Shown: positions 5,793-12,495, numbered from the stretch's first letter. The stretch: 21,888 nucleotides of DNA from JAZQNC01 sp045536155 (GCA_045536155.1 JAZSMZ010000103.1:1-21888), one strand, 5' to 3'. A program made the numbers and translations. Notes: generated by a model from the letters alone, not told the origin.

Positions 5793-6434
5793 ATGGACGA
5801 TATCACCAAAAAAATCGAGGGCGAAAAGGAAGAGCTGACAGAGCTTGAAAGCAAAATGAGCGAAAAGCAGACAAAGAAGGAGAAGTTCTCCTCGCTCGTC
5901 AGGAAATTCAACCGTCGCACCGTCGTCATCATGACGTCGGTTGCTCTCATCGGCGGGGCCATTTACCTCAACTGGCTCTTCTTCTCGGGCGAAAAGGATA
6001 CGACGGCGTCGAACGACGGATACACCATCGACTATACCGACAAGGGCGGGGAAGCCTCCTTTGCTTCGTCCGACAAGAGCGGCAGCGAATATTTCGCATC
6101 GGTCGAGCTCAGCCGTACGCAGGCTCGCGACGAGGCGGTGCAGGTGCTTGCGCAGGTGGTCGAGAACGAAGGAGCGCTTGAAGAGGTTCGCGCCGATGCC
6201 GCCGAGGGTATTGGTCGAATCGCCGAGCTGATCGAATGCGAGGCCAACATCGAGTCGCTCATCACCGCAAAGGGATTTGAAAAATGCGTGGCGGTGCTCA
6301 ACGAAACGTCGGCAAACGTAGTGGTCAAGACTGACGGGCTTCTGCCCAATCAGGTGCTCCAGATAAAGGAGATCGTCTGCGAGCAGTCGGGACTCGAACC
6401 TGCGGCGGTCAAGATCATCGAAATGGCCGGCTGA
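5793..6434 (+). CDS. SpoIIIAH-like protein
   Basis: A 213-aa single-pass membrane protein. Residues 1-42 are charged and likely cytoplasmic, with a coiled-coil-like stretch (EGEKEELTELESKMSEK); residues 43-64 are one transmembrane segment (TVVIMTSVALIGGAIYLN and on); the rest is extracytoplasmic, with an acidic linker and then the SpoIIIAH/YscJ-like ring-forming domain (SRTQARDEAVQVLAQVVEN ... VVVKTDGLLPNQVLQIKEIV). In sporulating Firmicutes SpoIIIAH sits in the mother-cell membrane and joins forespore SpoIIQ in the feeding-tube channel. It is normally the last gene of spoIIIA; here it stands alone between MATE and AbrB genes, so it may be a paralogue or a relocated gene. The start at 5793 is preferred because AGGCGG lies 11 bases upstream; an in-frame ATG at 5769 has no ribosome binding site and lies in a hairpin loop. 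Confidence 0.82.
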   Translation: MDDITKKIEGEKEELTELESKMSEKQTKKEKFSSLVRKFNRRTVVIMTSVALIGGAIYLNWLFFSGEKDTTASNDGYTIDYTDKGGEASFASSDKSGSEYFASVELSRTQARDEAVQVLAQVVENEGALEEVRADAAEGIGRIAELIECEANIESLITAKGFEKCVAVLNETSANVVVKTDGLLPNQVLQIKEIVCEQSGLEPAAVKIIEMAG

Positions 6435-6438
6435 CGGC

Positions 6439-6468
6439 GCAGTATATATTATAGCAGTATATATTATA
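6439..6468. repeat. 15-bp perfect tandem duplication, AT-rich
   Basis: GCAGTATATATTATA occurs twice in direct succession (6439-6453, 6454-6468) just after the stop codon of the spoIIIAH-like gene, followed by more TATATAATAATG. It looks like replication slippage in an AT-rich spacer. Confidence 0.85.
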
Positions 6469-6507
6469 TATATAATAATGTAGGAATTTTTCGATCGGAC
6501 AAAATAA

Positions 6508-6542
6508 AACAGGTCAGCATTACGCTGACCTGTTGTTTTTTT
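6508..6542. terminator. Bidirectional terminator between spoIIIAH-like and abrB-like genes
   Basis: AACAGGTCAGC-ATTAC-GCTGACCTGTT is a perfect 11-bp stem. On the plus strand it is followed by GTTTTTTTG, ending the spoIIIAH-like transcript; on the minus strand it is followed by TTATTTTG, ending the convergent AbrB-family gene, whose stop codon lies 7 bases away. Confidence 0.92.
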
Positions 6543-6548
6543 GTTGAC

Positions 6549-6800
6549 TTACTGCTGAGAAGTCTTGGCAAGTGTAGCTGCGCACTCGCGGCAGACGAGC
6601 TTGCCCTTGAAATATGTAACGTTGTCGGCATTTCCACAGAAAATGCAGGCGGGCTCATATTTCTTTAAGATGATTCTGTCTTCGTCAACGAAGATCTCAA
6701 CTGCGTCACGATTCTTGATGTCCATGTTGTTTCTGATCTCGATGGGGAGCACTATGCGTCCGAGCTCATCGATCTTGCGGACTATTCCGGTGGATTTCAT
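6549..6800 (-). CDS. AbrB/SpoVT-family transition-state regulator
   Basis: An 83-aa DNA-binding protein. Residues 1-47 are the AbrB swapped-hairpin domain: STGIVRKIDELGRIVLPIEI is the signature, followed by DAVEIFVDEDRIILKKY. The C-terminal part carries CIFCG (Cys52, Cys55) and CREC (Cys70, Cys73), a four-cysteine tail typical of clostridial AbrB proteins and probably zinc-binding. AbrB-type dimers or tetramers repress genes of stationary phase and sporulation during growth. GGAGA lies 8 bases before the ATG. It is transcribed alone, convergent with the spoIIIAH-like gene and divergent from the ribosomal operon, sharing a 200-base upstream region with the S10 promoter. AbrB proteins often control their own genes; the A/T tracts upstream would suit this. 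Confidence 0.9.
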   Translation of the reverse strand: MKSTGIVRKIDELGRIVLPIEIRNNMDIKNRDAVEIFVDEDRIILKKYEPACIFCGNADNVTYFKGKLVCRECAATLAKTSQQ

Positions 6801-6846
6801 TCTCTCTCATTCTCCTATTTTAGATATATTATATCATATATCGTTA

Positions 6847-6875
6847 ATATTACCACAAAAAATAAAAAATGTCAA
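6847..6875 (-). promoter_or_regulatory. Likely promoter of the abrB-like gene
   Basis: On the minus strand a perfect TTGACA (6870-6875) is followed after 17 bases by TAATAT (6847-6852). A perfect TATAAT also lies further down at 6828-6833, but its -35 position (GTGGTA) is poor. Either could be used; the first has the better pair. Confidence 0.5.
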
Positions 6876-7026
6876 TGCTTTTTTCACAAAATTTATCGAA
6901 TTCATGAAAAATTACAAGTAATATGGAAATAGCAGGACTTAAATGGCGAAAATTGGCAAAAAGTCGGGGGAGGGCACTCTACTTGTTAATAAAGTGTAAA
7001 TTTTAGCAATATAACGAACTCGATTA

Positions 7027-7055
7027 TTGACATTATATAATAGATGTGGTATAAT
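7027..7055 (+). promoter_or_regulatory. Consensus sigma-A promoter of the S10-spc-alpha operon
   Basis: TTGACA (7027-7032) and TATAAT (7050-7055) match the sigma-A consensus at all twelve positions with the optimal 17-base spacer. Transcription should start near 7062. As expected for ribosomal protein genes it is very strong, and it is the only clear promoter seen for the whole gene block up to 21829. Confidence 0.92.
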
Positions 7056-7061
7056 TGTCGA

Positions 7062-7431
7062 GCTTGATATGCGTAGATGCGTGAGGTGGCTGTTTGCCGT
7101 ATGAAATAGCGGTATAACAGGGAATTCACGCGGAGTATGTCCGAGTTTTAAACCGGGCGGCAGTTGGCAATTTGTGTTGCGGATATTATTTCAACAACAT
7201 TACCCGGAATTTGGTACATGATTTTCTGACCGTTATCGCCGAAGGCTTTATGCTGAAGGCGTTCGGCGGCGGCGAGATGATCATGTCCGAAATCCGCTTT
7301 TTTACACTCAAATGTAGGAAACACCCGGGTGAGTGTAAGTCCAAAACACGGTAAAAGAAGTCAGCGCCCCGCTTTATCGTTCTCCCCAAATAACCCAACG
7401 GGGGGCAACAGAATTAAAAGGAGGCAAAACC
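7062..7431 (+). promoter_or_regulatory. Long structured 5' leader of the S10 operon
   Basis: About 370 nt lie between the predicted start of transcription and rpsJ with no convincing coding frame. Inverted repeats: GCGTGA/TCACGC (7079-7084, 7126-7131) enclosing CTGTT/AACAG and CCGTAT/ATAGCGG; CCGGG/CCCGG (7153-7157, 7203-7207); CGCCGAA/TTCGGCG (7237-7243, 7262-7268); TTACACTCA/TGAGTGTAA (7302-7310, 7330-7338); and CCCCG/CGGGG (7367-7371, 7399-7403) just before the AAAGGAGG of rpsJ. GCGG at 7265-7268 could instead pair with CCGC at 7294-7297, which precedes six T, so an attenuator is possible. E. coli controls this operon through L4 binding its leader; whether this leader does something similar is unknown. 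Confidence 0.6.
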
Positions 7432-7746
7432 ATGGCAGCAGTAAAGGACAAGCTCAGAATCAGACTTAAGAGCTACGACCATACTTTGATCGACCAGGCA
7501 TCGGCTAAGATCGTCGAGGTTGCGAAGAGAAACGGCGCCGAAATTTCGGGACCCGTTCCGCTTCCCACCGAGAAAGAGATCATCACCATCCTTCGTGCGG
7601 TTCATAAGTATAAGGATAGCCGCGAGCAGTTCGAGCTTCGCACCCACAAGAGACTTATCGACATTATCAAGCCCTCGCAGAAGACTGTTGAGGCACTGAT
7701 GAGTCTTGAACTTCCCGCCGGCGTTGAGATCGAAGTTAAGCTTTAA
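7432..7746 (+). CDS. rpsJ: 30S ribosomal protein S10
   Basis: A 104-aa protein of the small-subunit head that also serves as NusE in antitermination complexes with NusB. The family signature is intact: RIRLKSYDHTLIDQASAKIV at the N-terminus, GPVPLPTEKEIITILRAVHKYKDSREQF with the long loop, and THKRLIDIIKP. Length is typical. AAAGGAGG (7417-7424) precedes the ATG. It is the first gene of the operon, after a long leader, and is separated from rplC by an unusually wide 106-base spacer holding a hairpin, which may set its expression apart from the genes that follow. Confidence 0.98.
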   Translation: MAAVKDKLRIRLKSYDHTLIDQASAKIVEVAKRNGAEISGPVPLPTEKEIITILRAVHKYKDSREQFELRTHKRLIDIIKPSQKTVEALMSLELPAGVEIEVKL

Positions 7747-7772
7747 TCTTAAGGTCAGCAAAAACTCAATCA

Positions 7773-7824
7773 AGCGCACCCCTTGTCATGTCGGTTGGTG
7801 AGCGCAAAAGCGTGTCAGACCGAC
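7773..7824 (+). promoter_or_regulatory. Stem-loops in the rpsJ-rplC spacer
   Basis: GTCGGT (7790-7795) pairs with ACCGAC (7819-7824), with TGAGCGC-AAAA-GCGTGTCA extending the stem inside. Alternatively GCGCACC (7773-7779) can pair with the GGTGAGCGC that forms the inner part of that hairpin, so the two folds exclude each other. There is no T tract. It could be an RNA-processing site or a binding site for a ribosomal protein. Confidence 0.45.
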
Positions 7825-7852
7825 CAATAACATTATGGAGGAAAGAAAAACC

Positions 7853-8482
7853 ATGAAAAAAGGAATCATCGGCCGCAAGGTCGGTATGACTCAGGTTTTC
7901 GACGAAAAAGGAAACTTCATACCGGTCACTGTGATTGAAGCAGGTCCCTGCACAGTAGCGCAGATCAAGACCGCCGATCACGACGGCTACGACGCAATCC
8001 AGCTCGGCTACAAAGACGTCGCCGAGACCAAACTTAACAAGCCCGAGGCCGGACACTTCAAGGCCGTCGGCGCATCTCCCAAGAGACACCTCAAGGAATT
8101 CAGACTTGACGATTGCTCCGGTTATAAAGTAGGCGATACCGTCGCCGCCGACATCTTTGCGGCAGGCGAAAAGGTCGACGTTACCGGCATTTCGAAGGGT
8201 CACGGATACACCGGTGCCATCAAGAGATGGAATCAGCACATGCTCGGCAAGACTCACGGTATCGGCCCGATCCACCGCCAGTCCGGTTCTATGGGCGTTA
8301 TCGACCCTGCACACATCTTCAAGAACAAGCATATGGCAGGTCAGTGGGGTAATGAGCAGGTAACAGTTCAGAATCTCGTAATCGTCAAGGTTGACGCGGA
8401 AAAGAACCTCATCGCTATCAAGGGCGCAGTTCCCGGTGCGAAGAACGGTATCGTTTTCATCCGCGACACCGTAAAAGCGTAA
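7853..8482 (+). CDS. rplC: 50S ribosomal protein L3
   Basis: A 209-aa early-assembly protein at the base of the 50S factor-binding region, reaching towards the peptidyl transferase centre. KGIIGRKVGMTQVFDEKG at the N-terminus and the central loop from GKGHGYTGAIKRW to HMAGQWGNEQVTVQNL, with HRQSGSMG, identify it. The start is the ATG at 7853, with GGAGG (7837-7841) upstream; an in-frame ATG at 7835 overlaps that site and would add MEERKT, which L3 proteins lack. It follows rpsJ in the standard order and is 18 bases before rplD. Confidence 0.98.
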   Translation: MKKGIIGRKVGMTQVFDEKGNFIPVTVIEAGPCTVAQIKTADHDGYDAIQLGYKDVAETKLNKPEAGHFKAVGASPKRHLKEFRLDDCSGYKVGDTVAADIFAAGEKVDVTGISKGHGYTGAIKRWNQHMLGKTHGIGPIHRQSGSMGVIDPAHIFKNKHMAGQWGNEQVTVQNLVIVKVDAEKNLIAIKGAVPGAKNGIVFIRDTVKA

Positions 8483-8500
8483 GCGGAAGGAGGAAACACA

Positions 8501-9127
8501 ATGCCTACATTGAAAGTATTAAATATGGCGGGCAACGAAGTCGGTGAGATCAACCTCTCCGAAGCAGTATTCGCAGCTCCCGTTAACGGCGCTGTTCTCC
8601 ACGCCGCAGTAAGAACTTATCTTATGAATCAGAGACAGGGCACTCAGTCCACTCTTACCCGTTCCGAGGTTTCGGGCGGCGGTAAGAAGCCCTGGAGACA
8701 GAAGGGAACCGGACGCGCTCGTCAGGGTTCTACCAGATCTCCTCAGTGGACACACGGTGGTATCGCTCTCGGCCCCAAGCCCCGCGACTACCGCATCACT
8801 CTTAACAAGAAAGTACGCGCTCTTGCAATCCGCTCGGCTATGTCCGACAAGGTCAATAACGGCAACATGATCGTTATCGACTCCATCGCAACCGAAAGCT
8901 ACAAGACCAAGGTTATGGTTCAGATGCTTGCAGCGGTAGGCGCAGAAAAGAAATCTCTCGTAGTTCTCGCTGAAAAGGACGAGAAGGTTATTAAGAGCTT
9001 TGCTAACATCCCCGGTGTTAAGACCGCTTATGCAGGCACTCTTAACGCATACGACATCCTCAACTGCGACAAGTTCATCGTAGCTCAGGGCGCGGTAGCA
9101 AAAATCGAGGAGGTTTACGCGAAATGA
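8501..9127 (+). CDS. rplD: 50S ribosomal protein L4
   Basis: A 208-aa protein lining the peptide exit tunnel. The extended loop with KKPWRQKGTGRARQGSTRSP (residues near 60-80) is the conserved tunnel element; VNNGNMIVID and the C-terminal AYDILNCDKFIVAQGA belong to the globular domain. In E. coli L4 is the autogenous repressor of this operon, which makes the long leader upstream relevant. GGAAGGAGG precedes the ATG. Its stop codon overlaps the rplW start (ATGA), so the two are translationally coupled. Confidence 0.98.
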   Translation: MPTLKVLNMAGNEVGEINLSEAVFAAPVNGAVLHAAVRTYLMNQRQGTQSTLTRSEVSGGGKKPWRQKGTGRARQGSTRSPQWTHGGIALGPKPRDYRITLNKKVRALAIRSAMSDKVNNGNMIVIDSIATESYKTKVMVQMLAAVGAEKKSLVVLAEKDEKVIKSFANIPGVKTAYAGTLNAYDILNCDKFIVAQGAVAKIEEVYAK

Positions 9128-9417
9128 AAACAGCATACGATATTATAATCCGTCCTGTTATCACCGAAGATTCCATGGCGATGACAGCCGAGAAAAAGTA
9201 CGTCTTCGTAGTAGCGAAGACCGCCACTAAGCCCGAGATCGCTTCTGCGGTTAAAGAGCTGTTCAACGTAGACGTTCTCAGCGTCAACACCATGAATATG
9301 AAGGGCAAAACCAAGAGAGTCAGATACAACATCGGCCGCACCGCTTCGTGGAAAAAAGCCATTGTTACTCTCAAGCCCGAGTCCAAGACCATCGAGTTCT
9401 TCGACGGCATGATGTAA
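9124..9417 (+). CDS. rplW: 50S ribosomal protein L23
   Basis: A 97-aa protein at the tunnel exit, where trigger factor, the signal recognition particle and SecY dock. IIRPVITEDSMAMTAEKKYV at the start and FNVDVLSVNTMNMKGKTKRV with the following RYNIGRTASWKKAIVTL match the family. The four-base overlap ATGA with rplD and GAGGAGG inside the rplD end set the start. Length is typical of the bacterial form. Confidence 0.98.
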   Translation: MKTAYDIIIRPVITEDSMAMTAEKKYVFVVAKTATKPEIASAVKELFNVDVLSVNTMNMKGKTKRVRYNIGRTASWKKAIVTLKPESKTIEFFDGMM

Positions 9418-9430
9418 GGAGTGAGCAGAA

Positions 9431-10261
9431 ATGGCAGTAATTAAGTACAAACCGACAACACCCGGTAGAAGACATATGGCTGTTCCGTCCTTCGACGAAG
9501 TAACCAAGAGCACTCCCGAAAAGAGCCTCATCGTTACCAAGAAGAAGCACGCCGGCCGTAACAGCTACGGTAAGATCACCGTTCGTCATAAGGGCGGCGG
9601 AAACAAGATCAAATACAGAATGATCGACTACAAGCGTTCTGTAGACGGTGCAGCAACCGTTCAGGGCATCGAGTACGACCCTAACCGCACCGCATATATC
9701 GCTCTCCTTCAGAATGAAGCAGGCGAAAAGAGCTACATCATCGCTCCTGCAGGAGTAACCGATGGTGATGTTCTTTACACCGGTATCGGCTCCGATATCA
9801 AACCCGGTAATACAATTCCGCTTTCCAACATTCCCGATGGTACCTACGTACACAACATCGAGCTTTACCCCGGTAAGGGCGGTCAGCTTGTCCGTTCGGC
9901 AGGCTGCGCAGCTCAGCTCCTCGGTAAAGAGGCCGGCATGGCTCAGATCCGTCTCCCCTCCGGCGAGATGCGTCTCATCCGTCTTGAGTGCAAAGCAACA
10001 ATCGGTCAGATCGGTAACATCGAGCATGACACTGTTAAGCTCGGTAAGGCCGGTAAAAAGCGCCACATGGGCATTCGTCCTACCGTTCGCGGTTCTGTAA
10101 TGAACCCCTGCGACCACCCTCACGGTGGTGGTGAAGGTAAGTCTCCCATCGGTCACGCTTCTCCTATGACTCCTTGGGGCAAACCTGCTCTCGGTCTTAA
10201 GACTCGTGACAAGAAGGCTAAGTCCAACAAGTTCATCATCAAACGCAGAAACGGTAAATAA
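9431..10261 (+). CDS. rplB: 50S ribosomal protein L2
   Basis: A 276-aa protein needed for subunit association and peptidyl transfer. It shows the N-terminal GRNSYGKITVRHKGGGNKIK segment, the OB and SH3 domains, and the C-terminal NPCDHPHGGGEGKSPIGHAS region with the conserved histidine near the catalytic centre. Length is typical. AAGGAG overlaps the rplW stop. A very long antisense reading frame crosses this gene, but it follows from codon bias and is not a gene. Confidence 0.98.
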   Translation: MAVIKYKPTTPGRRHMAVPSFDEVTKSTPEKSLIVTKKKHAGRNSYGKITVRHKGGGNKIKYRMIDYKRSVDGAATVQGIEYDPNRTAYIALLQNEAGEKSYIIAPAGVTDGDVLYTGIGSDIKPGNTIPLSNIPDGTYVHNIELYPGKGGQLVRSAGCAAQLLGKEAGMAQIRLPSGEMRLIRLECKATIGQIGNIEHDTVKLGKAGKKRHMGIRPTVRGSVMNPCDHPHGGGEGKSPIGHASPMTPWGKPALGLKTRDKKAKSNKFIIKRRNGK

Positions 10262-10276
10262 GAAGGAGGCAAACAA

Positions 10277-10558
10277 ATGAGCAGAAGTCTGAAAAAAGGA
10301 CCTTTTGTCGAAGAAAAGCTTTACAGCCGCATTGAGGCTATGAACGCTGCCAACGACAAGAAGGTTATCAAGACATGGTCGCGTGCTTCCACAATCTATC
10401 CCGAGTTCGTCGGTCACACCATCGCAGTTCATGATGGCAGAAAGCACGTTCCGGTATATGTTACCGAAGATATGGTTGGTCACAAGCTTGGTGAGTTCGC
10501 TCTCACCCGTACCTACAAGGGTCACGCAGGAAGCAAGACCTCCAATAACGGTAAGTGA
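10277..10558 (+). CDS. rpsS: 30S ribosomal protein S19
   Basis: A 93-aa head protein that pairs with S13 near the A-site tRNA and bridges to the large subunit. MSRSLKKGPFVEEKL at the start, TWSRASTIYPEFVGHTIAVH, and KLGEFALTRTYKGHAG towards the end are the family's conserved blocks. AAGGAGG precedes the ATG, and it lies 15 bases after rplB and before rplV in the standard order. Confidence 0.98.
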   Translation: MSRSLKKGPFVEEKLYSRIEAMNAANDKKVIKTWSRASTIYPEFVGHTIAVHDGRKHVPVYVTEDMVGHKLGEFALTRTYKGHAGSKTSNNGK

Positions 10559-10573
10559 TAGGAGGAGATTGAA

Positions 10574-10909
10574 ATGGAAGCAAAAGCAATAGCAAGAGAT
10601 ATCCGTATATCTCCCCGTAAAGTATCGATAGTTCTCGACCTCATCCGCGGCAAGAAGGTTGCTGAGGCTGCGGGTATTATCAAGAACACACCCAAGGCTG
10701 CTTGCGAGCCTATCGCTAAGCTGCTTAAAAGCGCAATCGCCAATGCAGAGATCAATCACAGCATGGACAAAGAAACCCTTTACGTTACTCAGTGCTTCGT
10801 ATGCCCCGGCAGAACCGGCAAGCGTATGATGCCCAGAGCTAAGGGTAGCGGCGACAGAATCTTAAAGAGATCCTGCCACATCACCATCGTCGTTGGCGAT
10901 AAGGAATAA
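10574..10909 (+). CDS. rplV: 50S ribosomal protein L22
   Basis: A 111-aa protein whose long beta hairpin lines the exit tunnel opposite L4; changes in the hairpin affect macrolide action in other bacteria. ARDIRISPRKVSIVLDLIRG opens the protein, and FVCPGRTGKRMMPRAKGSGD followed by RILKRSCHITIVV is the hairpin and C-terminal strand. The hairpin reads PGRTGKRMMPRAKG in the usual position and shows no insertion. AGGAGGAG precedes the ATG. Confidence 0.98.
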   Translation: MEAKAIARDIRISPRKVSIVLDLIRGKKVAEAAGIIKNTPKAACEPIAKLLKSAIANAEINHSMDKETLYVTQCFVCPGRTGKRMMPRAKGSGDRILKRSCHITIVVGDKE

Positions 10910-10925
10910 TTGAGGAGGTGCAATA

Positions 10926-11828
10926 ATGGGTCAGAAAGTTAATCCGCACGGCCTTCGCGTCGGCGTAATCAAAGACTGGGATTCGAGATGGTTCGTTCGT
11001 GACGAACAGTTCGGCGATACTCTCGTATCCGACTATAAGGTAAGAACTTACCTCAAAAAGCTCCTCTTCGAGGCAGGTATTCCTAAAATCGAAATCGAGC
11101 GTGACGCTAAGAGAGTTCGCGTTTTCATTCACTGCGCTAAACCCGGCCAGGTAATCGGCCGCGGCGGTGAAGAGATCAACAAGCTCCGTCTCGCTATTGA
11201 GGAGATCGTTAAAATGCCCGCGCTCGTTAACGTAGTTGAGGTTAAATCCCCCGACTTGAGCGCACAGCTCGTTGCTGAAAACATTGCAGGTCAGCTCGAG
11301 CGCCGTATATCCTTCCGTCGCGCCATGAAGATGGCTATCCAGCGCACTATGAAGCTGGGCGCAAAGGGTATCAAGATTTCCTGCGGCGGCCGTCCCGGCG
11401 GCGCTGAAATTGCTCGTAATGAGCACTATCATGAGGGTACTATCCCGCTGCAGACACTCCGTGCCGACATCGACTACGGTTTCTGGGAAGCAAATACCAC
11501 CTACGGTAAGATCGGTGTTAAGGTTTGGATCTACAAGGGCGAAGTTCTTGCAGACAGTGCAAACCGCGGCAAGCGTTCCTTCCCCGAATCCAATTCCGCT
11601 GAAAAGCGCGAAAGAAGAAACGGCGACAGAAGAAACGACAGACGCCAGGGCGACAGACGCCAGGGCGGATTCAAGGGTGAAAACAGAGGTTTCAAGGGCG
11701 GTCGCGACGCTAAGCCCGCATATCAGGGCGGCACCCGCGTTCCCGGCTACAAGCCTCAGAACAGAAATAACAACGCGGCGGCAGCAGCAGAAACCGAAGC
11801 ACCCGCCAAAGAAGGGAGCGACAGCTGA
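10926..11828 (+). CDS. rpsC: 30S ribosomal protein S3 with long Arg/Gly-rich tail
   Basis: A 300-aa S3; most bacterial S3 proteins are about 210-240 aa. MGQKVNPHGLRVGVIKDWDS opens it, the KH domain is at about 63-110 with HCAKPGQVIGRGGEEI, and the C-terminal domain carries GGRPGGAEIARNEHYHEG and LRADIDYGFWEANTTYGK, with core ending near GEVLA (209). S3 helps form the mRNA entry channel and the ribosomal helicase. The remaining ~88 residues are low complexity: RRNGDRRNDRRQGDRRQGG (230-248), an FKG-rich stretch, AAAAA and an acidic end. The tail is probably disordered and may bind RNA. The usual SGRLGGAEIAR reads GGRPGGAEIAR here. GAGGAGG precedes the ATG; the stop overlaps the rplP start by one base. 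Confidence 0.97.
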   Translation: MGQKVNPHGLRVGVIKDWDSRWFVRDEQFGDTLVSDYKVRTYLKKLLFEAGIPKIEIERDAKRVRVFIHCAKPGQVIGRGGEEINKLRLAIEEIVKMPALVNVVEVKSPDLSAQLVAENIAGQLERRISFRRAMKMAIQRTMKLGAKGIKISCGGRPGGAEIARNEHYHEGTIPLQTLRADIDYGFWEANTTYGKIGVKVWIYKGEVLADSANRGKRSFPESNSAEKRERRNGDRRNDRRQGDRRQGGFKGENRGFKGGRDAKPAYQGGTRVPGYKPQNRNNNAAAAAETEAPAKEGSDS

Positions 11829-12259
11829 TGTTAATGCCTAAGAGAAGCAAGTACAGACGTGTGCAGCGCGGCAGAATGAAGGGCAAAGCCCTCCGCGGTA
11901 ACACTCTGACTTATGGTAATTACGGTTTGGTAGCACTTGAGCCCGCATGGGTAACAAGCAACCAGATCGAAGCAGCCCGTATTGCTATGACCCGTTACAT
12001 CAAACGTGGCGGTCGTGTATGGATAAAGATTTTCCCCGACAAGCCGGTAACCGAAAAGCCGGCTGAAACCCGAATGGGTTCCGGTAAGGGTTCGCCCGAA
12101 TACTGGGTCGCGGTTGTCAAGCCGGGCAGAGTAATGTTCGAGATGGACGGAGTAACCGAGGATGTTGCAAAAGAGGCTATGCGTCTTGCATCCCACAAGC
12201 TCCCCATCAAGTGCAAATTCATTTGTAAGGCAGCAGACGCCGTAGAAGGGGAGGAATAA
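11828..12259 (+). CDS. rplP: 50S ribosomal protein L16
   Basis: A 143-aa protein near the A site and the 5S rRNA side of the large subunit, late in assembly. MLMPKRSKYRRVQRGRMKGK at the start is the classic L16 opening, which also supports using the first ATG, whose A is the last base of the rpsC stop codon (TGATG). KPAETRMGSGKGSPEYWVAV contains the conserved arginine that is hydroxylated in some proteobacteria. GGGAGCG inside the rpsC end serves as the ribosome binding site. Confidence 0.98.
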   Translation: MLMPKRSKYRRVQRGRMKGKALRGNTLTYGNYGLVALEPAWVTSNQIEAARIAMTRYIKRGGRVWIKIFPDKPVTEKPAETRMGSGKGSPEYWVAVVKPGRVMFEMDGVTEDVAKEAMRLASHKLPIKCKFICKAADAVEGEE

Positions 12260-12262
12260 GCA

Positions 12263-12478
12263 ATGGCTGATAAGCAGATTAAAGTTAAAGACAGGAAGCA
12301 GGAGCTTCGCGCCATGACTTCTGAACAGCTCAACGAAACTCTCCGCGAGCTTAAAGGCGAGCTTTTCAATCTCCGCTTCCAGCACGCAATCAACCAGCTC
12401 GACAATCCGCTCCGCATCGCGGCGGTTAAAAAGGACATCGCCCGCGTAATGACCGTTATCAACGAGAAGAACGCGTAA
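12263..12478 (+). CDS. rpmC: 50S ribosomal protein L29
   Basis: A 71-aa two-helix protein beside L23 at the tunnel exit. KDRKQELRAMTSEQLNETLR begins the first helix and NLRFQHAINQLDNPLRIAAV begins the second. It starts three bases after rplP, with GGGGAGGA inside the rplP end, so the pair is translated together. The N-terminal extension (MADKQIKV) is short and common. Confidence 0.97.
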   Translation: MADKQIKVKDRKQELRAMTSEQLNETLRELKGELFNLRFQHAINQLDNPLRIAAVKKDIARVMTVINEKNA

Positions 12479-12495
12479 GGCAGGGGAGGATATAA

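Noticed and set aside
6983..6997. Rex operator
   Set aside because: Only one half site matches the TTGTTAA-N4-TTAACAA pattern; the other half is too different.
7172..7354. 60-aa frame inside the S10 leader
   Set aside because: It would start with TTG, has no ribosome binding site, and overlaps the stem-loops; a leader peptide cannot be excluded but is not supported.
9371..10759. 462-aa minus-strand open frame across rplB, rpsS and rplV
   Set aside because: Antisense to three certain ribosomal genes; long stop-free antisense frames are expected from their biased codon use.
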